DNA from: a virus | IMG/VR virus record: IMGVR_UViG_3300032069_000023 | Location: 1 to 40,353 of that record | DNA: 40,353 nucleotides | Direction: 5' to 3' (one strand) | Shown: positions 7,701 to 15,052 of the stretch, one piece after another | Layout: each line of letters begins with the position of its first letter | Position numbering within the stretch: position 1 is the first letter of the stretch | The notes under the pieces: generated by a model | Databases searched by the model: none | What the model was told of the DNA's origin: nothing | Seen by the model: only the letters and a program-made list of their open reading frames with translations | Translations under genes and position numbers: made by a program

Positions 7701-9317
7701 TTATGACTTCTTGTCTTCCAATTCATCTATTCTGTCGTGTAGTTCTTCTATCTCTGACTTCATGTTTTCCAATGCAGCGCCTTGTTTATCAGCAGCCTCT
7801 CCGATTTTTTCTGTGCTTTGGTTGAGAAGCTGGAAATCACTCATCTTGTCTGTTCCCTGCTGTCCAGAACCCCATCCTTGTTTCGGCATTAGTTTTGCTC
7901 TTGCCTTATCCCATTCTTCTTCGCTTGGCAACTCCTCTGGGCTGACACCAATATATTTAGCTGCGGTTTCCCTGTCAAATAATCCCAGAGCTATACGTTG
8001 CTCTACTGTGTCGGTTTTTATCTTGTCAATCTGCGCATCCCTGATTTCATCCTGTGCATAGGTCTTGTTGAATCTCATTTTTACTTTGAATGGGGCCAAC
8101 AATTCGTTGTTAATCAAATCCTCAAGCAAATCCTGTATATGTGAAATCTTTCGATAATAACCTTCGGTAGAAATTGTAGATCCTCTTGAGGCAATCCTGT
8201 CCCCCAATCCCACGTCACTAAGTCTTGACGTTGGGACTCCCCAAGTCATAATCAAGACCTGAGTCAGATATTTTGCAAGTTCTCTGAACTCCATGTCTTT
8301 TCCCCATTTGTTGAGTTCCTTGGCTTCGACTTCTCCTGTCACAACAAGATTCTTGTATTTGTTGGCAAGTGAAGAATAGAGTTGTAATGATTTCTTGAAT
8401 TGCTTGAAATTCTCGCTCTTTGGGGTTTCGTTCTTCAAAATGAACATGAAATTTGGCACACCACCTTTCTCAAAAATATACCTTGCCAAATCCTTGACAT
8501 TCGCTAAAATATCCATTTCCTTCAATATAGAAGCCATCGGACTGAATCCATAGAATTTTCCATCCAATCGCATCAATCTGAAGTGGATTATTTCTTCTGG
8601 ATTGAAGTTCTTGACTTTTGTGCCCACCTTTTGAATCCATTGGCGGACATCCCCATTCTTGTCAAATTGTGCCCTCAAAGTAGAAGAAGGGACACTGATA
8701 AATCCTCGCGGGGAGAAAATATCCTCGTCATCCTGAACTGCCTTGAAAATATCATTGCTGTATTCGGATTTTTTCTCATCAGCAATTAGGCTTTTGAATT
8801 CATCCCTGTTGAGGACATTGTCTATGAAAGATTTGACAACTGTTTTTGAAAGCTTCTGAACATAGAAATAGCCATCTCCTGTGACCATCGTATCAAAAAG
8901 CAAGGAAGAGATTTGCTCCTTAGCATAATTCTTCATCAAAAATTCTTCCGCTGCCTTCTTGTTATTTCTTCCTCCATCTAATTCCCAGCCATCGGACATG
9001 ATGTCTTCGACTATTGCTCGAATTACGGCGACCATTTCTGGCGTATATTTAAAATAGGTCCAAAGGATGTCATAATTGACTGGTGGAGCAACTCCATAAG
9101 GAGTTATAAAAACACCAGCATCGGACATGACAGACATCGGCTCATTTATCATAGGAAAAGCTTTTATTTCGTCAAGAGTCAAATTTGGTTTCCATTCTCC
9201 TGCTGGAATCAAATGCATCTGCTTTTCAGCATCATATTCTATCCTATCTTCCAAAACAATTGTCGCAGATAATTGACTTTTTTTAAAGAAATTCTTTAAT
9301 TTATCGATAAATAACAT
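7701..9317 (-). CDS. Portal protein
   Basis: This 538-residue protein matches HK97/SPP1-type portals in length and layout. Seen are PEMVAVIRAIVEDIMSDGWEL early, a VTGDGYFYVQKL strand, the long stem/wing region, FSPMASILKEMDILANVKDL, and IFEKGGVPNFMFILKNETPK before the crown. The C-terminus is a charged coiled coil (ENMKSEIEELHDRIDELEDK). It forms the dodecameric vertex through which DNA is packaged by the terminase encoded just upstream. The ATG has no ribosome site. A TATA box sits 27 nt before it, so the mRNA should be leaderless. Confidence 0.9.
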   Translation of the reverse strand: MLFIDKLKNFFKKSQLSATIVLEDRIEYDAEKQMHLIPAGEWKPNLTLDEIKAFPMINEPMSVMSDAGVFITPYGVAPPVNYDILWTYFKYTPEMVAVIRAIVEDIMSDGWELDGGRNNKKAAEEFLMKNYAKEQISSLLFDTMVTGDGYFYVQKLSKTVVKSFIDNVLNRDEFKSLIADEKKSEYSNDIFKAVQDDEDIFSPRGFISVPSSTLRAQFDKNGDVRQWIQKVGTKVKNFNPEEIIHFRLMRLDGKFYGFSPMASILKEMDILANVKDLARYIFEKGGVPNFMFILKNETPKSENFKQFKKSLQLYSSLANKYKNLVVTGEVEAKELNKWGKDMEFRELAKYLTQVLIMTWGVPTSRLSDVGLGDRIASRGSTISTEGYYRKISHIQDLLEDLINNELLAPFKVKMRFNKTYAQDEIRDAQIDKIKTDTVEQRIALGLFDRETAAKYIGVSPEELPSEEEWDKARAKLMPKQGWGSGQQGTDKMSDFQLLNQSTEKIGEAADKQGAALENMKSEIEELHDRIDELEDKKS

Positions 9318-9332
9318 ATTTTTTAATTGTTT

Positions 9333-9347
9333 TTGTTATTATTTATA
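9333..9347 (-). promoter_or_regulatory. TATA-type promoter of the portal gene
   Basis: The minus strand reads TATAAATAATAACAA. The TATA centre is about 27 nt before ATG 9317, predicting a leaderless transcript. Confidence 0.55.
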
Positions 9348-9350
9348 ATT

Positions 9351-10787
9351 TTACATGAAACTGATGGAAGCCCTGCCTCTTTGGTCTTCCTGAGCGCCAT
9401 AAAGAGCCAAGCCAAGAGCGATTACAGTATCGTCATGCTCTCCGACTCCTTCATAGGTCATTTTTCTCGTCCTAGGATCTTCTTTGGCTTTAAAAGCAAT
9501 TAATTCATTATATTGAATTGTGTTGTTGAGAACTTCGACCACTCCTGTCTCAAATCCTACATTGATTGCAGAAATCAGCTCTTCTTTTCCGATTTTATTT
9601 GTAAGGAAGCCTTCAATTGGCAAACCAGACATTCCTTTGAGTGTTCTGACCAATCCCACGCTTAAGCCGATATTCTCGACCATGATTTTTTCCGGCCTGA
9701 ATTTGGAATTCAATTCGACTATCCTCTGTATTATCTGCTCCTCTCCCCATCCCTTGTATCTTTCTAATTTTCTCTGCTTGATCATGCCTGTCTTTGTGTT
9801 CTTGCCGATTATGGAGAAGACGAGAAAATCCCTTTTTACACCAGTCTGCATGGCTATGTCGCATCCTATGTAATATTCCTCCTCAGGCAGAGGCTTGTCA
9901 AGTTCAGAATGCGTCCCTATCTTTATGTTCTTGAAAATGGTCGCTCCACCACCGAGAGGATTGCACATATACTCCCTTTCGAAACGGAGGCTTCCCATCT
10001 TATCTTTGATGTTTTGAAGTTCTTCTAAAGTAAATCTCTCCCAAGTCGGCTCGATCCATTGGCCACTGTCATTCACTTTCACGCAGGCCTTTTTCACAAC
10101 CTTCCAGTCGGAAGTTGTCGCAAGTTCGGAAAACAAATCCATCGTGGTCATAGGCGTTCCTACCATTATAATCTGCCCTCTTCTTGTCTGAACAGTCGGA
10201 TAGAAGATGCTCCAGAAATAATCCTTGATCTGCTCCTGAGAAAGATTCTCCTCCCTCAGTATATCGTCGCAAATCAGATAATCGACATGCGTCCCTCGTG
10301 AGGTTGAATTGAACGGCTTCTGGTAGCATTTGTTTTTATTCTCGGTATTGAGCTGGGATTTGTTCCAAGTCTCCTGTTTGTTCTTCGGAATCAATCCTTC
10401 TAAGAATTCGTTATCTTCAATCCTAGTTTGTATCTCCTCGATTATTTTCTGTGACTGCTCAAGGGCAGAACTGACAATCCCTATCTCTATGTTCTTCTCC
10501 TTCCACAGTCTCCAGATGCAATAGGCGATGGACCAGATTGTAGTCTTCAGATGTCCTCTGGGCCAGATGATTAAAATGAAGCGGTTGTTGTAGATATACT
10601 GGATAGGCTCCTTATGGAAATCGCTCATCTTGAATCCAAGTATATGCTCGCAGAAAAAAATGAAATCCATATTGCTTCTTGCGGAGAGCTGGGCTATAAT
10701 ATTGAACTTGTTGTCTTTGACATTCCAAGACGTATCCATCCAAGTCTGCTTCGGAATGCTTTCGACTATATCAGAAAACGTTCGCAT
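9351..10787 (-). CDS. terL: Terminase large subunit
   Basis: This 478-residue protein carries all hallmarks of the packaging motor. It has a Walker A-like WPRGHLKTT (75-83), Walker B YLICDDIL (170-177) and the coupling motif VGTPMTTMD (209-217). The RNase H-like nuclease follows with acidic residues at GCD310, MVE371 and HDD452-453. The N-terminal ATPase drives DNA into the procapsid and the C-terminal nuclease cuts it. The start overlaps the end of the small subunit gene by 17 nt. The length is normal for the family. Confidence 0.95.
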   Translation of the reverse strand: MRTFSDIVESIPKQTWMDTSWNVKDNKFNIIAQLSARSNMDFIFFCEHILGFKMSDFHKEPIQYIYNNRFILIIWPRGHLKTTIWSIAYCIWRLWKEKNIEIGIVSSALEQSQKIIEEIQTRIEDNEFLEGLIPKNKQETWNKSQLNTENKNKCYQKPFNSTSRGTHVDYLICDDILREENLSQEQIKDYFWSIFYPTVQTRRGQIIMVGTPMTTMDLFSELATTSDWKVVKKACVKVNDSGQWIEPTWERFTLEELQNIKDKMGSLRFEREYMCNPLGGGATIFKNIKIGTHSELDKPLPEEEYYIGCDIAMQTGVKRDFLVFSIIGKNTKTGMIKQRKLERYKGWGEEQIIQRIVELNSKFRPEKIMVENIGLSVGLVRTLKGMSGLPIEGFLTNKIGKEELISAINVGFETGVVEVLNNTIQYNELIAFKAKEDPRTRKMTYEGVGEHDDTVIALGLALYGAQEDQRGRASISFM

Positions 10788-11334
10788 TTTTCTTCATCTT
10801 CCTGTAGAATTCTTTCACAGGTTCAGCGCAGGTCTCGAGTGGAATCTGCCCCTCGTCTATCAGCCTGACAATCTCCATCTGCACGGTCTGATTAATCATA
10901 ATCATATTCACTTCCTGCTTCTCTATGAACTGCGCAGGTTTTATTTCACCCGCCCTTTTCAAAAGCAGATGAAGCAACTGAAGAAGTTCCATGATATAGG
11001 TGCTGTGCTGTTTCCATTGCTTGGGGTCTTGGAACTGGCTTATCTTCTCCTTTATCTCATCCAAGGCAAAAATCAGATTCTCAATCGTGTCGAGAAACTT
11101 CTTGGCCAAATTGTTTTTATACTGCTCATTCTGCTCCAAAAAATCCGGAACTGTCGCCAAGACGAATTTCTTAAAATTGCTGATGCTTCCCTCTGAAAGC
11201 TCGATGCCGTCCTCTTTAAAGAGCCTGTCGCAGATTTCCTTGCCAGATAGTTTATCCTTGAAAATCCAGTCGGTGATTTTTTCACCTAGGCCATAATATT
11301 CTATCTTGGATTTTAACCCCGGTTTAGTAGGCAT
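10771..11334 (-). CDS. terS: Terminase small subunit
   Basis: The protein has 187 residues. An N-terminal helix-turn-helix (about 12-48: LGEKITDWIFKDKLSGKEIC, GIELSEGSISNFKKF) recognises viral DNA. A long helical central region (QNEQYKNNLAKKFLDTIENL and on) serves oligomerisation, and the basic C-terminus would contact the large subunit, whose gene overlaps its 3' end. Domain order, size and position identify it; sequence alone would be weaker. The ATG has no ribosome site and a TATA box about 26 nt upstream, so a leaderless mRNA is predicted. Confidence 0.8.
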   Translation of the reverse strand: MPTKPGLKSKIEYYGLGEKITDWIFKDKLSGKEICDRLFKEDGIELSEGSISNFKKFVLATVPDFLEQNEQYKNNLAKKFLDTIENLIFALDEIKEKISQFQDPKQWKQHSTYIMELLQLLHLLLKRAGEIKPAQFIEKQEVNMIMINQTVQMEIVRLIDEGQIPLETCAEPVKEFYRKMKKNANVF

Positions 11335-11349
11335 ATCTAATATTTAATA

Positions 11350-11370
11350 GTGTTAATTTAAATACTTTTA
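11350..11370. promoter_or_regulatory. Bidirectional TATA promoter between terS and the plus-strand block
   Basis: The near-palindromic TTAATTTAAATAC serves both strands. The minus strand reads TTTAAATTAACAC about 26 nt before terS (11334). The plus strand reads TTTAAATA at 11357-11364, about 45 nt before ATG 11408, leaving room for the AGGAGGT ribosome site. Confidence 0.6.
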
Positions 11371-11407
11371 AAACAAATTATTTAGTATGAATTTAGGAGG
11401 TTAAGAT

Positions 11408-11593
11408 ATGGAAGCACATTGTTTTGGATGCAAGACAAAAGTCGAATTCAATCCATCTGGGACGAAGACCTATACGACAAGCAGGGGAATAAAGAGGGCC
11501 GTCGTGGGAATCTGTCCAGCATGCGGAACGAAACTTTCCAAGATGGTCACAAAGGAAAAGCAGGAATTGATTGAAAGCGGGTTGAGGAAGTAA
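11408..11593 (+). CDS. DUF5679-like zinc-ribbon protein
   Basis: The protein has 61 residues. CFGCKTK near the N-terminus and GICPACGTKLSK near residue 35 give a C-x2-C...C-x2-C zinc ribbon. Between them is a KTYTTSRGIKRAVVG strand pair, the layout of the DUF5679 family common in phages and archaea. A strong AGGAGGT ribosome site precedes the ATG. Its stop overlaps the next start (TAATG). Its role is unknown; a protein-protein or nucleic-acid adaptor is plausible. Confidence 0.75.
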   Translation: MEAHCFGCKTKVEFNPSGTKTYTTSRGIKRAVVGICPACGTKLSKMVTKEKQELIESGLRK

Positions 11594-11748
11594 TGCCCAA
11601 GCCGAAATTGTATGGGACTGACGTAGTATCAAGGATGACGTTCTCCCTTGAGAAGTTTGTCGCAGACAAGCTGAAAGCCAAACCAGAGAGAACAAGAAGT
11701 TTCTTTGTGAACTCCGTCTTGAGGAAGGCATTGGAAAATGAAATTTAA
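11593..11748 (+). CDS. Ribbon-helix-helix-like small protein
   Basis: This 51-residue protein starts inside the preceding stop (TAATG). SRMTFSLEKFVADKLKAK forms a strand then helix, and RTRSFFVNSVLRKALENE a second helix, the size and layout of CopG/Arc-type ribbon-helix-helix repressors. Such dimers bind operators through the N-terminal strand. Expressed with terminase-adjacent early genes, it may regulate this region. The identification is from pattern only. Confidence 0.6.
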   Translation: MPKPKLYGTDVVSRMTFSLEKFVADKLKAKPERTRSFFVNSVLRKALENEI

Positions 11749-11768
11749 AATATAATCGAGGAAGAATA

Positions 11769-11948
11769 ATGGATATCCTGAAGATGATGTATGGCGAACT
11801 GGTCCTGTATGACACTCCGATCGGCGTGGTCATAGGCGTTGTTGTTGAAGTCAATTTTGACAGGCATGATGCCGTGGGAATCCGTCCGATCGGCATGATG
11901 GAAGGCGCGCCCCCGAATATGAAAGTCAAGAACCTAATATTGAATTAA
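11769..11948 (+). CDS. 59-residue hypothetical protein
   Basis: It starts at ATG 11769 after a GAGGAAGA ribosome site. A hydrophobic beta stretch (PIGVVIGVVVEVNF) is followed by DRHDAVGIRP and a short C-terminus. It looks like a small beta-barrel fold without cysteines. I do not recognise a family. It is the third gene of the short operon beginning at 11408. Confidence 0.5.
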   Translation: MDILKMMYGELVLYDTPIGVVIGVVVEVNFDRHDAVGIRPIGMMEGAPPNMKVKNLILN

Positions 11949-11958
11949 ATATTAACAA
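11945..11958 (+). promoter_or_regulatory. TATA-type promoter for the gene at 11975
   Basis: TTAAATATTAACAA lies with its TATA centre about 26 nt before ATG 11975, predicting a leaderless mRNA. It is the plus-strand counterpart of the motif at 3883, 7659 and 39729, and overlaps the preceding stop codon. Confidence 0.55.
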
Positions 11959-11974
11959 TCACACTATATTTCTT

Positions 11975-12319
11975 ATGAGCGACGAGGACGGAATTATCTA
12001 TCCGAATGATTACAAAAGAATTATAAAGAAGGAGGAGTGGCTCTTTCTTATAGACAATTTTATCAAGGATTGCAGGGAACTCTCCGCCAGATATGCCCTC
12101 GAGATAAGCAGGATAAAAGACGAAGAAACAAGGGTCTTCTTCACAAGCCAGCTGGAGGGATTGAGGGAGATGCAGAAGGACTACCAGCGCTCCAAGAAGT
12201 GGGCCGAGATCGAGGAAGGGCATCTGATTTTTTACATAGATTCCGAGGGAATACCGTGCTTCTACTCCGCAACGAAGGAGCAGGTAAAGGAAGCCTACAA
12301 GAGAAATTTCTATGTATAA
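11975..12319 (+). CDS. 114-residue hypothetical helical protein
   Basis: The protein is highly charged and mostly helical (KKEEWLFLIDNFIKDCRELS, EGLREMQKDYQRSKKWAEIE). It ends with a beta-like HLIFYIDSEGIPCFYSATKE and a basic tail. No known motif is recognised. The gene has its own promoter and no clear ribosome site. It overlaps the 30-residue zinc peptide gene downstream by 8 nt. Confidence 0.6.
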   Translation: MSDEDGIIYPNDYKRIIKKEEWLFLIDNFIKDCRELSARYALEISRIKDEETRVFFTSQLEGLREMQKDYQRSKKWAEIEEGHLIFYIDSEGIPCFYSATKEQVKEAYKRNFYV

Positions 12320-12404
12320 GTTTGGTCACTGCTTCTTTCATGCCGACACGCCCATGGTTTTCGAGAATAATTTCTGGATCTGTCCATCCTGCGGTTATCT
12401 CTGA
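12312..12404 (+). CDS. 30-residue zinc-knuckle peptide
   Basis: ATG 12312 opens a frame for MYKFGHCFFHADTPMV, ending FWICPSCGYL. One C-x2-H and one C-x2-C pair flank a short beta turn, enough to bind one zinc ion. It overlaps the end of the preceding gene, which argues for translation by coupling. The size is minimal for a zinc ribbon; the function is unknown. Confidence 0.5.
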   Translation: MYKFGHCFFHADTPMVFENNFWICPSCGYL

Positions 12405-12423
12405 CTCTTGCAAGTTTTAAAAA

Positions 12424-12433
12424 ATTTAAATAC
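12424..12433 (+). promoter_or_regulatory. TATA box upstream of the gene at 12469
   Basis: ATTTAAATAC is centred about 41 nt before ATG 12469. No clear ribosome site follows. Confidence 0.4.
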
Positions 12434-12468
12434 CGGCAAATCCAATTTAATTTGTCATAACAGCAACA

Positions 12469-12693
12469 ATGAAATGTGATTTATGTGAGCAAGAGACCAC
12501 AAAACTCCGCCTGCACCATATATTAGATTCTGCCAGCGCCAAGGATATTCTCCGGGATTTGGATTTGCCATGCAACAGGTTTATTGTGATTGTCCTGAAG
12601 AACGCCTCTGGTTTCATGATTTTATGCCCGCTCTGCCATTATTCGATCCACAAGCTATACAAGGCTGCCACAAGAATTAATTATTATGCTTAA
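12469..12693 (+). CDS. Small HNH-like zinc protein
   Basis: The protein has 74 residues. The N-terminal CDLCEQETTKLRLHHI and C-terminal LCPLCHYSIHKLY give two C-x2-C pairs, an HH dyad and a final His, the arrangement of HNH-type beta-beta-alpha-Me folds. Linker length and lack of a clear Asn make nuclease activity uncertain. It might be a DNA-binding derivative. Its last codons and stop form the 13-bp motif TTATTATGCTTAA. Confidence 0.55.
   Translation: MKCDLCEQETTKLRLHHILDSASAKDILRDLDLPCNRFIVIVLKNASGFMILCPLCHYSIHKLYKAATRINYYA
12681..12693 (+). repeat. 13-bp dispersed motif TTATTATGCTTAA, copy 2
   Basis: Exact plus-strand copy spanning the last codons and stop of the small HNH-like gene. 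Confidence 0.8.
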
Positions 12694-12944
12694 CTTTAAT
12701 TACGCCTCGGATTTTGAAAAAAAATTTTCCCTGAAAACTTTGTAAATATTGGAGGGGGACGTCTATTTCCCTCCAGCCCTTTCTTGTTTTCACTACCCCC
12801 CTGTCGCCTTAGTCTCAAAGTTTCATCAATCCTAAGATATGAGACTGAAAAAGTGAATATAGAAGTTAATCAACATAATTATGAAGTAAGCCTAGCCAAG
12901 TGATAAGACAACCCAGTATTAGTTTGACTAAGCTTATTTCTTCA
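12694..12944. other. Non-coding region with hairpins
   Basis: No convincing gene is seen. GGAGGG (12751-12756) can pair with CCCTCC (12769-12774). AGTCTCA (12811-12817) has an inverted partner TGAGACT (12840-12846). AGTCTCAA recurs at 7631 and, in tandem, at 17319-17334. The region lies at a strand switch and could hold a terminator, a small RNA or part of a replication origin. Confidence 0.4.
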
Positions 12945-13046
12945 TTATCCTAATAGTGTTATCAATCTTGCTCTTCTTTCTCTAAGCTCTTTTGCCGTGT
13001 ATCCTTGTGCTATCAAAACATTACCTATTTGTGTCAGTTTCTTCAT
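12945..13046 (-). CDS. 33-residue hypothetical peptide
   Basis: ATG 13046 overlaps the stop of the 24-residue frame upstream (ATGA) and is preceded by a strong GGAGGGAG ribosome site. The peptide begins MKKLTQIGNVLIAQGYTAK and is helical and basic (ELRERRARLITLLG). Two consecutive tiny frames with good ribosome sites, a shared promoter and an overlap argue that both are real. The function is unknown; a regulator of a larger complex is possible. Confidence 0.5.
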   Translation of the reverse strand: MKKLTQIGNVLIAQGYTAKELRERRARLITLLG

Positions 13047-13117
13047 TCTCTCCCTCCACCGTTTCTTATTAAATCAATTAGTGCTTTGTAGTATTCCTTT
13101 ACTTCTTTGCTTACCAT
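13043..13117 (-). CDS. 24-residue hypothetical peptide
   Basis: ATG 13117 follows AAGGAGTGAT with good spacing. The peptide is MVSKEVKEYYKALIDLIRNG followed by GGRE, an amphipathic helix. It is the first frame of a two-gene unit under the TATA element and palindrome at 13141-13165. Too small for family assignment. Confidence 0.45.
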   Translation of the reverse strand: MVSKEVKEYYKALIDLIRNGGGRE

Positions 13118-13140
13118 ATCTTATCACTCCTTGCTTATTC

Positions 13141-13165
13141 TATTAGTCATACTAATATATATCCT
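13141..13165 (-). promoter_or_regulatory. Promoter with palindromic operator for the two tiny genes
   Basis: TATTAGT-CAT-ACTAATA (13141-13157) is a perfect inverted repeat directly abutting an ATATATAT box. TATTAGT recurs at 12917. A repressor bound here would occlude the promoter. Confidence 0.5.
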
Positions 13166-13208
13166 TGAGTTTGGAGGGTGGCGCATTTTATTTTGTGGCT
13201 TTGTATTT

Positions 13209-13221
13209 TTATTATGCTTAA
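13209..13221 (+). repeat. 13-bp dispersed motif TTATTATGCTTAA, copy 3
   Basis: Exact plus-strand copy in non-coding DNA between the tiny genes and the small membrane protein gene. Confidence 0.8.
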
Positions 13222-13303
13222 TTACTCTTGGCTCTCTCGTTATAGGTATCAATCTACACACTCAATAAGTTAGAGTTATAACAAATCATCAACATCATAA
13301 TAA

Positions 13304-13561
13304 TTATTTCTCTTTTCTTATCTCTCTGATTAAATGAATTGTAGTATAGCTCATAGGCAACCAGCTCAACAGTATCAATACTAATTCTAGGTCTGCTTCT
13401 TTGTAGGTGTTTATCATTAATAACCTTGTGTCTGTAAGATATGCTGTCAGAAAGGTTAATGTCAATACTGCTGAATAGCTTAATAAGAAAATCAATCCGG
13501 TTGCTAATGCTGGTTTGTGTTCTCGGTTGAAAAAGGTATAGATAGATTCAGTTACTTTCAT
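13304..13561 (-). CDS. Small two-helix membrane protein
   Basis: The protein has 85 residues with two hydrophobic helices: about 18-42 (ALATGLIFLLSYSAVLTLTF) and 57-77 (DLELVLILLSWLPMSYTTIH). It ends in a basic tail (IREIRKEK), so both ends are probably cytoplasmic. The gene is divergent from the TrmB-like regulator and shares its GTAATAC-bearing promoter region. A TATA-like TTAAATAA about 25 nt before the ATG and no ribosome site suggest a leaderless mRNA. It may be a lysis, superinfection-exclusion or host-membrane protein; none of these is shown. Confidence 0.6.
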   Translation of the reverse strand: MKVTESIYTFFNREHKPALATGLIFLLSYSAVLTLTFLTAYLTDTRLLMINTYKEADLELVLILLSWLPMSYTTIHLIREIRKEK

Positions 13562-13572
13562 AATCCTTATTC

Positions 13573-13667
13573 GTAATACTCTTATTTAAGATTATCGGTT
13601 TTGGAAATATTCATACCAATCAGATAACTTTATATATATCGTAATACCATTAAATATAAGGTAATAC
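13573..13667. promoter_or_regulatory. Divergent promoter region with three GTAATAC boxes
   Basis: GTAATAC occurs at 13573-13579, 13641-13647 and 13661-13667. The last two are 20 bp apart, two helical turns on the same face, just after the TTTATATATA box (13629-13638) of the regulator gene. The first lies between the TATA box and start of the divergent membrane-protein gene. They are likely operators of the regulator encoded at 13670, controlling both directions. Confidence 0.55.
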
Positions 13668-13669
13668 TA

Positions 13670-14074
13670 ATGAAAAGTTCGGATTTCAAAGAGTTTAGGA
13701 ATATAGGATTGACTGCTTATGAGATTATGGTTCTTCAAGCACTCAGGCAAAGAAACGACATGAGATTAAGCGAGATATCCAAACTCTCTGATGTGCCTTT
13801 GAGCAAAACGAATTCTGTTTTGAATTTGCTAAGAGAGAAAAACATAATTACAAAAATGCCACAGCACAGCAAGAAGAAATTGACCGAGAAGCAGAAGAAA
13901 GAAATTATGAGTGCTATTGAGAAGAGCATAGAATTCGGATTTAATATAAGATTTAACGGATACAGGAAATTAAGAATGGTCTGGCATTTGAACGGAAACT
14001 TGGAGAAATACATAGACGGATTTATAGCGCACGAGATAAGCAAGATGGGTGAGCTTAAAAAGAGGTTGGTCTGA
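13670..14074 (+). CDS. TrmB-like winged-helix regulator
   Basis: The protein has 134 residues. The N-terminal winged helix (about 10-62) reads NIGLTAYEIMVLQALRQ, RLSEISKLSDVPLSKTNSVL and NLLREKNII, typical of archaeal TrmB-type DNA-binding domains. A Lys-rich wing (KKKLTEKQKKEI) and a C-terminal region with a long helix for dimerisation follow. No sugar-binding domain is present. It starts the main plus-strand operon (ligase, AAA+ ATPase) and sits next to GTAATAC boxes, so it likely controls the early genes and itself. Confidence 0.7.
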   Translation: MKSSDFKEFRNIGLTAYEIMVLQALRQRNDMRLSEISKLSDVPLSKTNSVLNLLREKNIITKMPQHSKKKLTEKQKKEIMSAIEKSIEFGFNIRFNGYRKLRMVWHLNGNLEKYIDGFIAHEISKMGELKKRLV

Positions 14075-14265
14075 TGGAAAAGATTAGGAAAAGCAAGTTC
14101 TACCTTTATAATGTCAAGGCTAAGGAACTTTTGAATTTTATTAGGAATAGGGCGAAAGAATTTGATGAATTGCTGGGAATAGTGGAAGTAAATCCTCATT
14201 TTAAGGATTGCGTGGTGGTTAATGGGAAGACAGCGATAAGATTAAACAAAGGGGAGTTTTTATGA
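14074..14265 (+). CDS. 63-residue hypothetical protein
   Basis: The start overlaps the regulator stop (TGATG). The N-terminal half is helical and basic (MEKIRKSKFYLYNVKAKELL). The C-terminal half has beta strands (LLGIVEVNPHFKDCVVVNGK). No motif is recognised. It is part of a tightly coupled operon: its stop overlaps the next start as ATGA. Confidence 0.55.
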   Translation: MEKIRKSKFYLYNVKAKELLNFIRNRAKEFDELLGIVEVNPHFKDCVVVNGKTAIRLNKGEFL

Positions 14266-14402
14266 TAGGAAGGCTTTTTTTGAACGACAGGGTTTTCAAG
14301 GTCGATGTCGAGGATTACAAGATTATTTCGATGGTAGATGATGGATTAGCCGAAGATGAAAGCCTACCTTTAAAGGCTATTAAGCAAGAGGTGAGAAACT
14401 GA
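14262..14402 (+). CDS. 46-residue hypothetical protein
   Basis: ATG 14262 overlaps the upstream stop and its own TGA abuts the next ATG (14403). The product begins MIGRLFLNDRVFKVDVEDYK, a beta hairpin, and ends in a helix (LPLKAIKQEVRN). The N-terminal strand pair resembles the first residues of the next protein (MVILKIDNQMFRVDF), hinting at a shared fold. Confidence 0.5.
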   Translation: MIGRLFLNDRVFKVDVEDYKIISMVDDGLAEDESLPLKAIKQEVRN

Positions 14403-14924
14403 ATGGTGATACTTAAAATAGATAATCAGATGTTCCGAGTGGATTTCAGACAGGCTCTCGCATTTGAAAAAGCTGAAAGCACGTATTTTTACGGTTGCCC
14501 GACACATCAGATTAAAGCCGATAATTATTGTGAGAAGTGTAATAAGATTATAAAAGCCGAGAGGATATACTTCAAAGAGCCGACACAAAAAGTAAGGCTT
14601 GATGAGGTTCAAGGAGTGTTTGCCGACACTCTGCCGATTTATGCGATGGTCGAGAATGGCTTTGGCTGGGTTGTCGCAGAAGAGAAGTTAAAGGATTTGT
14701 TGCTTGAAAAGAAGCAGTTCGTCCAATTTAAATTCATAGAAAAAGGAGGGTTAAATGCTCGTGAGCTGGATAATTTTCTGTTCTTGTTTAAAGGCAAACT
14801 CGCAAGGATTAGATGCGACTTGGAGCATAAGAAACTACTCGCTTACGAGACACAAGCCAAGAGGAAGGAAATCAGGAAGAAGAAGGTTAATGTCTTGGAG
14901 AAGCCAATCGAGGTTAAAAAATGA
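14403..14924 (+). CDS. 173-residue protein with zinc finger
   Basis: It begins with a strand pair (MVILKIDNQMFRVDFRQALA). A zinc-binding stretch follows: GCPTHQIKADNYCEKCNK (about 31-48). The central region is mixed alpha/beta, and the C-terminus is strongly basic and helical (LLAYETQAKRKEIRKKKVNV), suggesting nucleic-acid binding. I do not recognise the family. It lies in the replication operon upstream of the ligase. Confidence 0.6.
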   Translation: MVILKIDNQMFRVDFRQALAFEKAESTYFYGCPTHQIKADNYCEKCNKIIKAERIYFKEPTQKVRLDEVQGVFADTLPIYAMVENGFGWVVAEEKLKDLLLEKKQFVQFKFIEKGGLNARELDNFLFLFKGKLARIRCDLEHKKLLAYETQAKRKEIRKKKVNVLEKPIEVKK

Positions 14925-15052
14925 GCTTTAAGGAAGAGGAAAGAGTTGGAGAGAAGTTCAAGAAGATTATCGATGACGCTTTAACCGAATTGACCGAAGA
15001 GCAGAAAGAAGCTTTAAAGTCAGCTCTGGAAGAGGATTTGAATGATATTTGA
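14921..15052 (+). CDS. 43-residue acidic helical peptide
   Basis: ATG 14921 forms an ATGA overlap with the upstream stop. The peptide (MSFKEEERVGEKFKKIIDDA, ending LEEDLNDI) is a charged two-helix sequence with no motif. Its stop lies inside the next gene (10 nt overlap), in line with coupled translation throughout this operon. Confidence 0.5.
   Translation: MSFKEEERVGEKFKKIIDDALTELTEEQKEALKSALEEDLNDI

Noticed and set aside
10630-11196. 188-residue plus-strand frame over terS/terL
   Set aside because: It is the antisense shadow of the terminase genes and has no ribosome site or motif.
11393-11929. 178-residue open frame on the minus strand
   Set aside because: It runs antisense over three small plus-strand genes (DUF5679, ribbon-helix-helix, 59-residue) that have ribosome sites and coupled starts. 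Its own sequence is low-complexity and has no motif.
12686-12745. Possible gene starting at the ATG within the 13-bp motif
   Set aside because: Codon-by-codon reading gives a stop after 19 residues, so the ATG in this copy does not start a gene.
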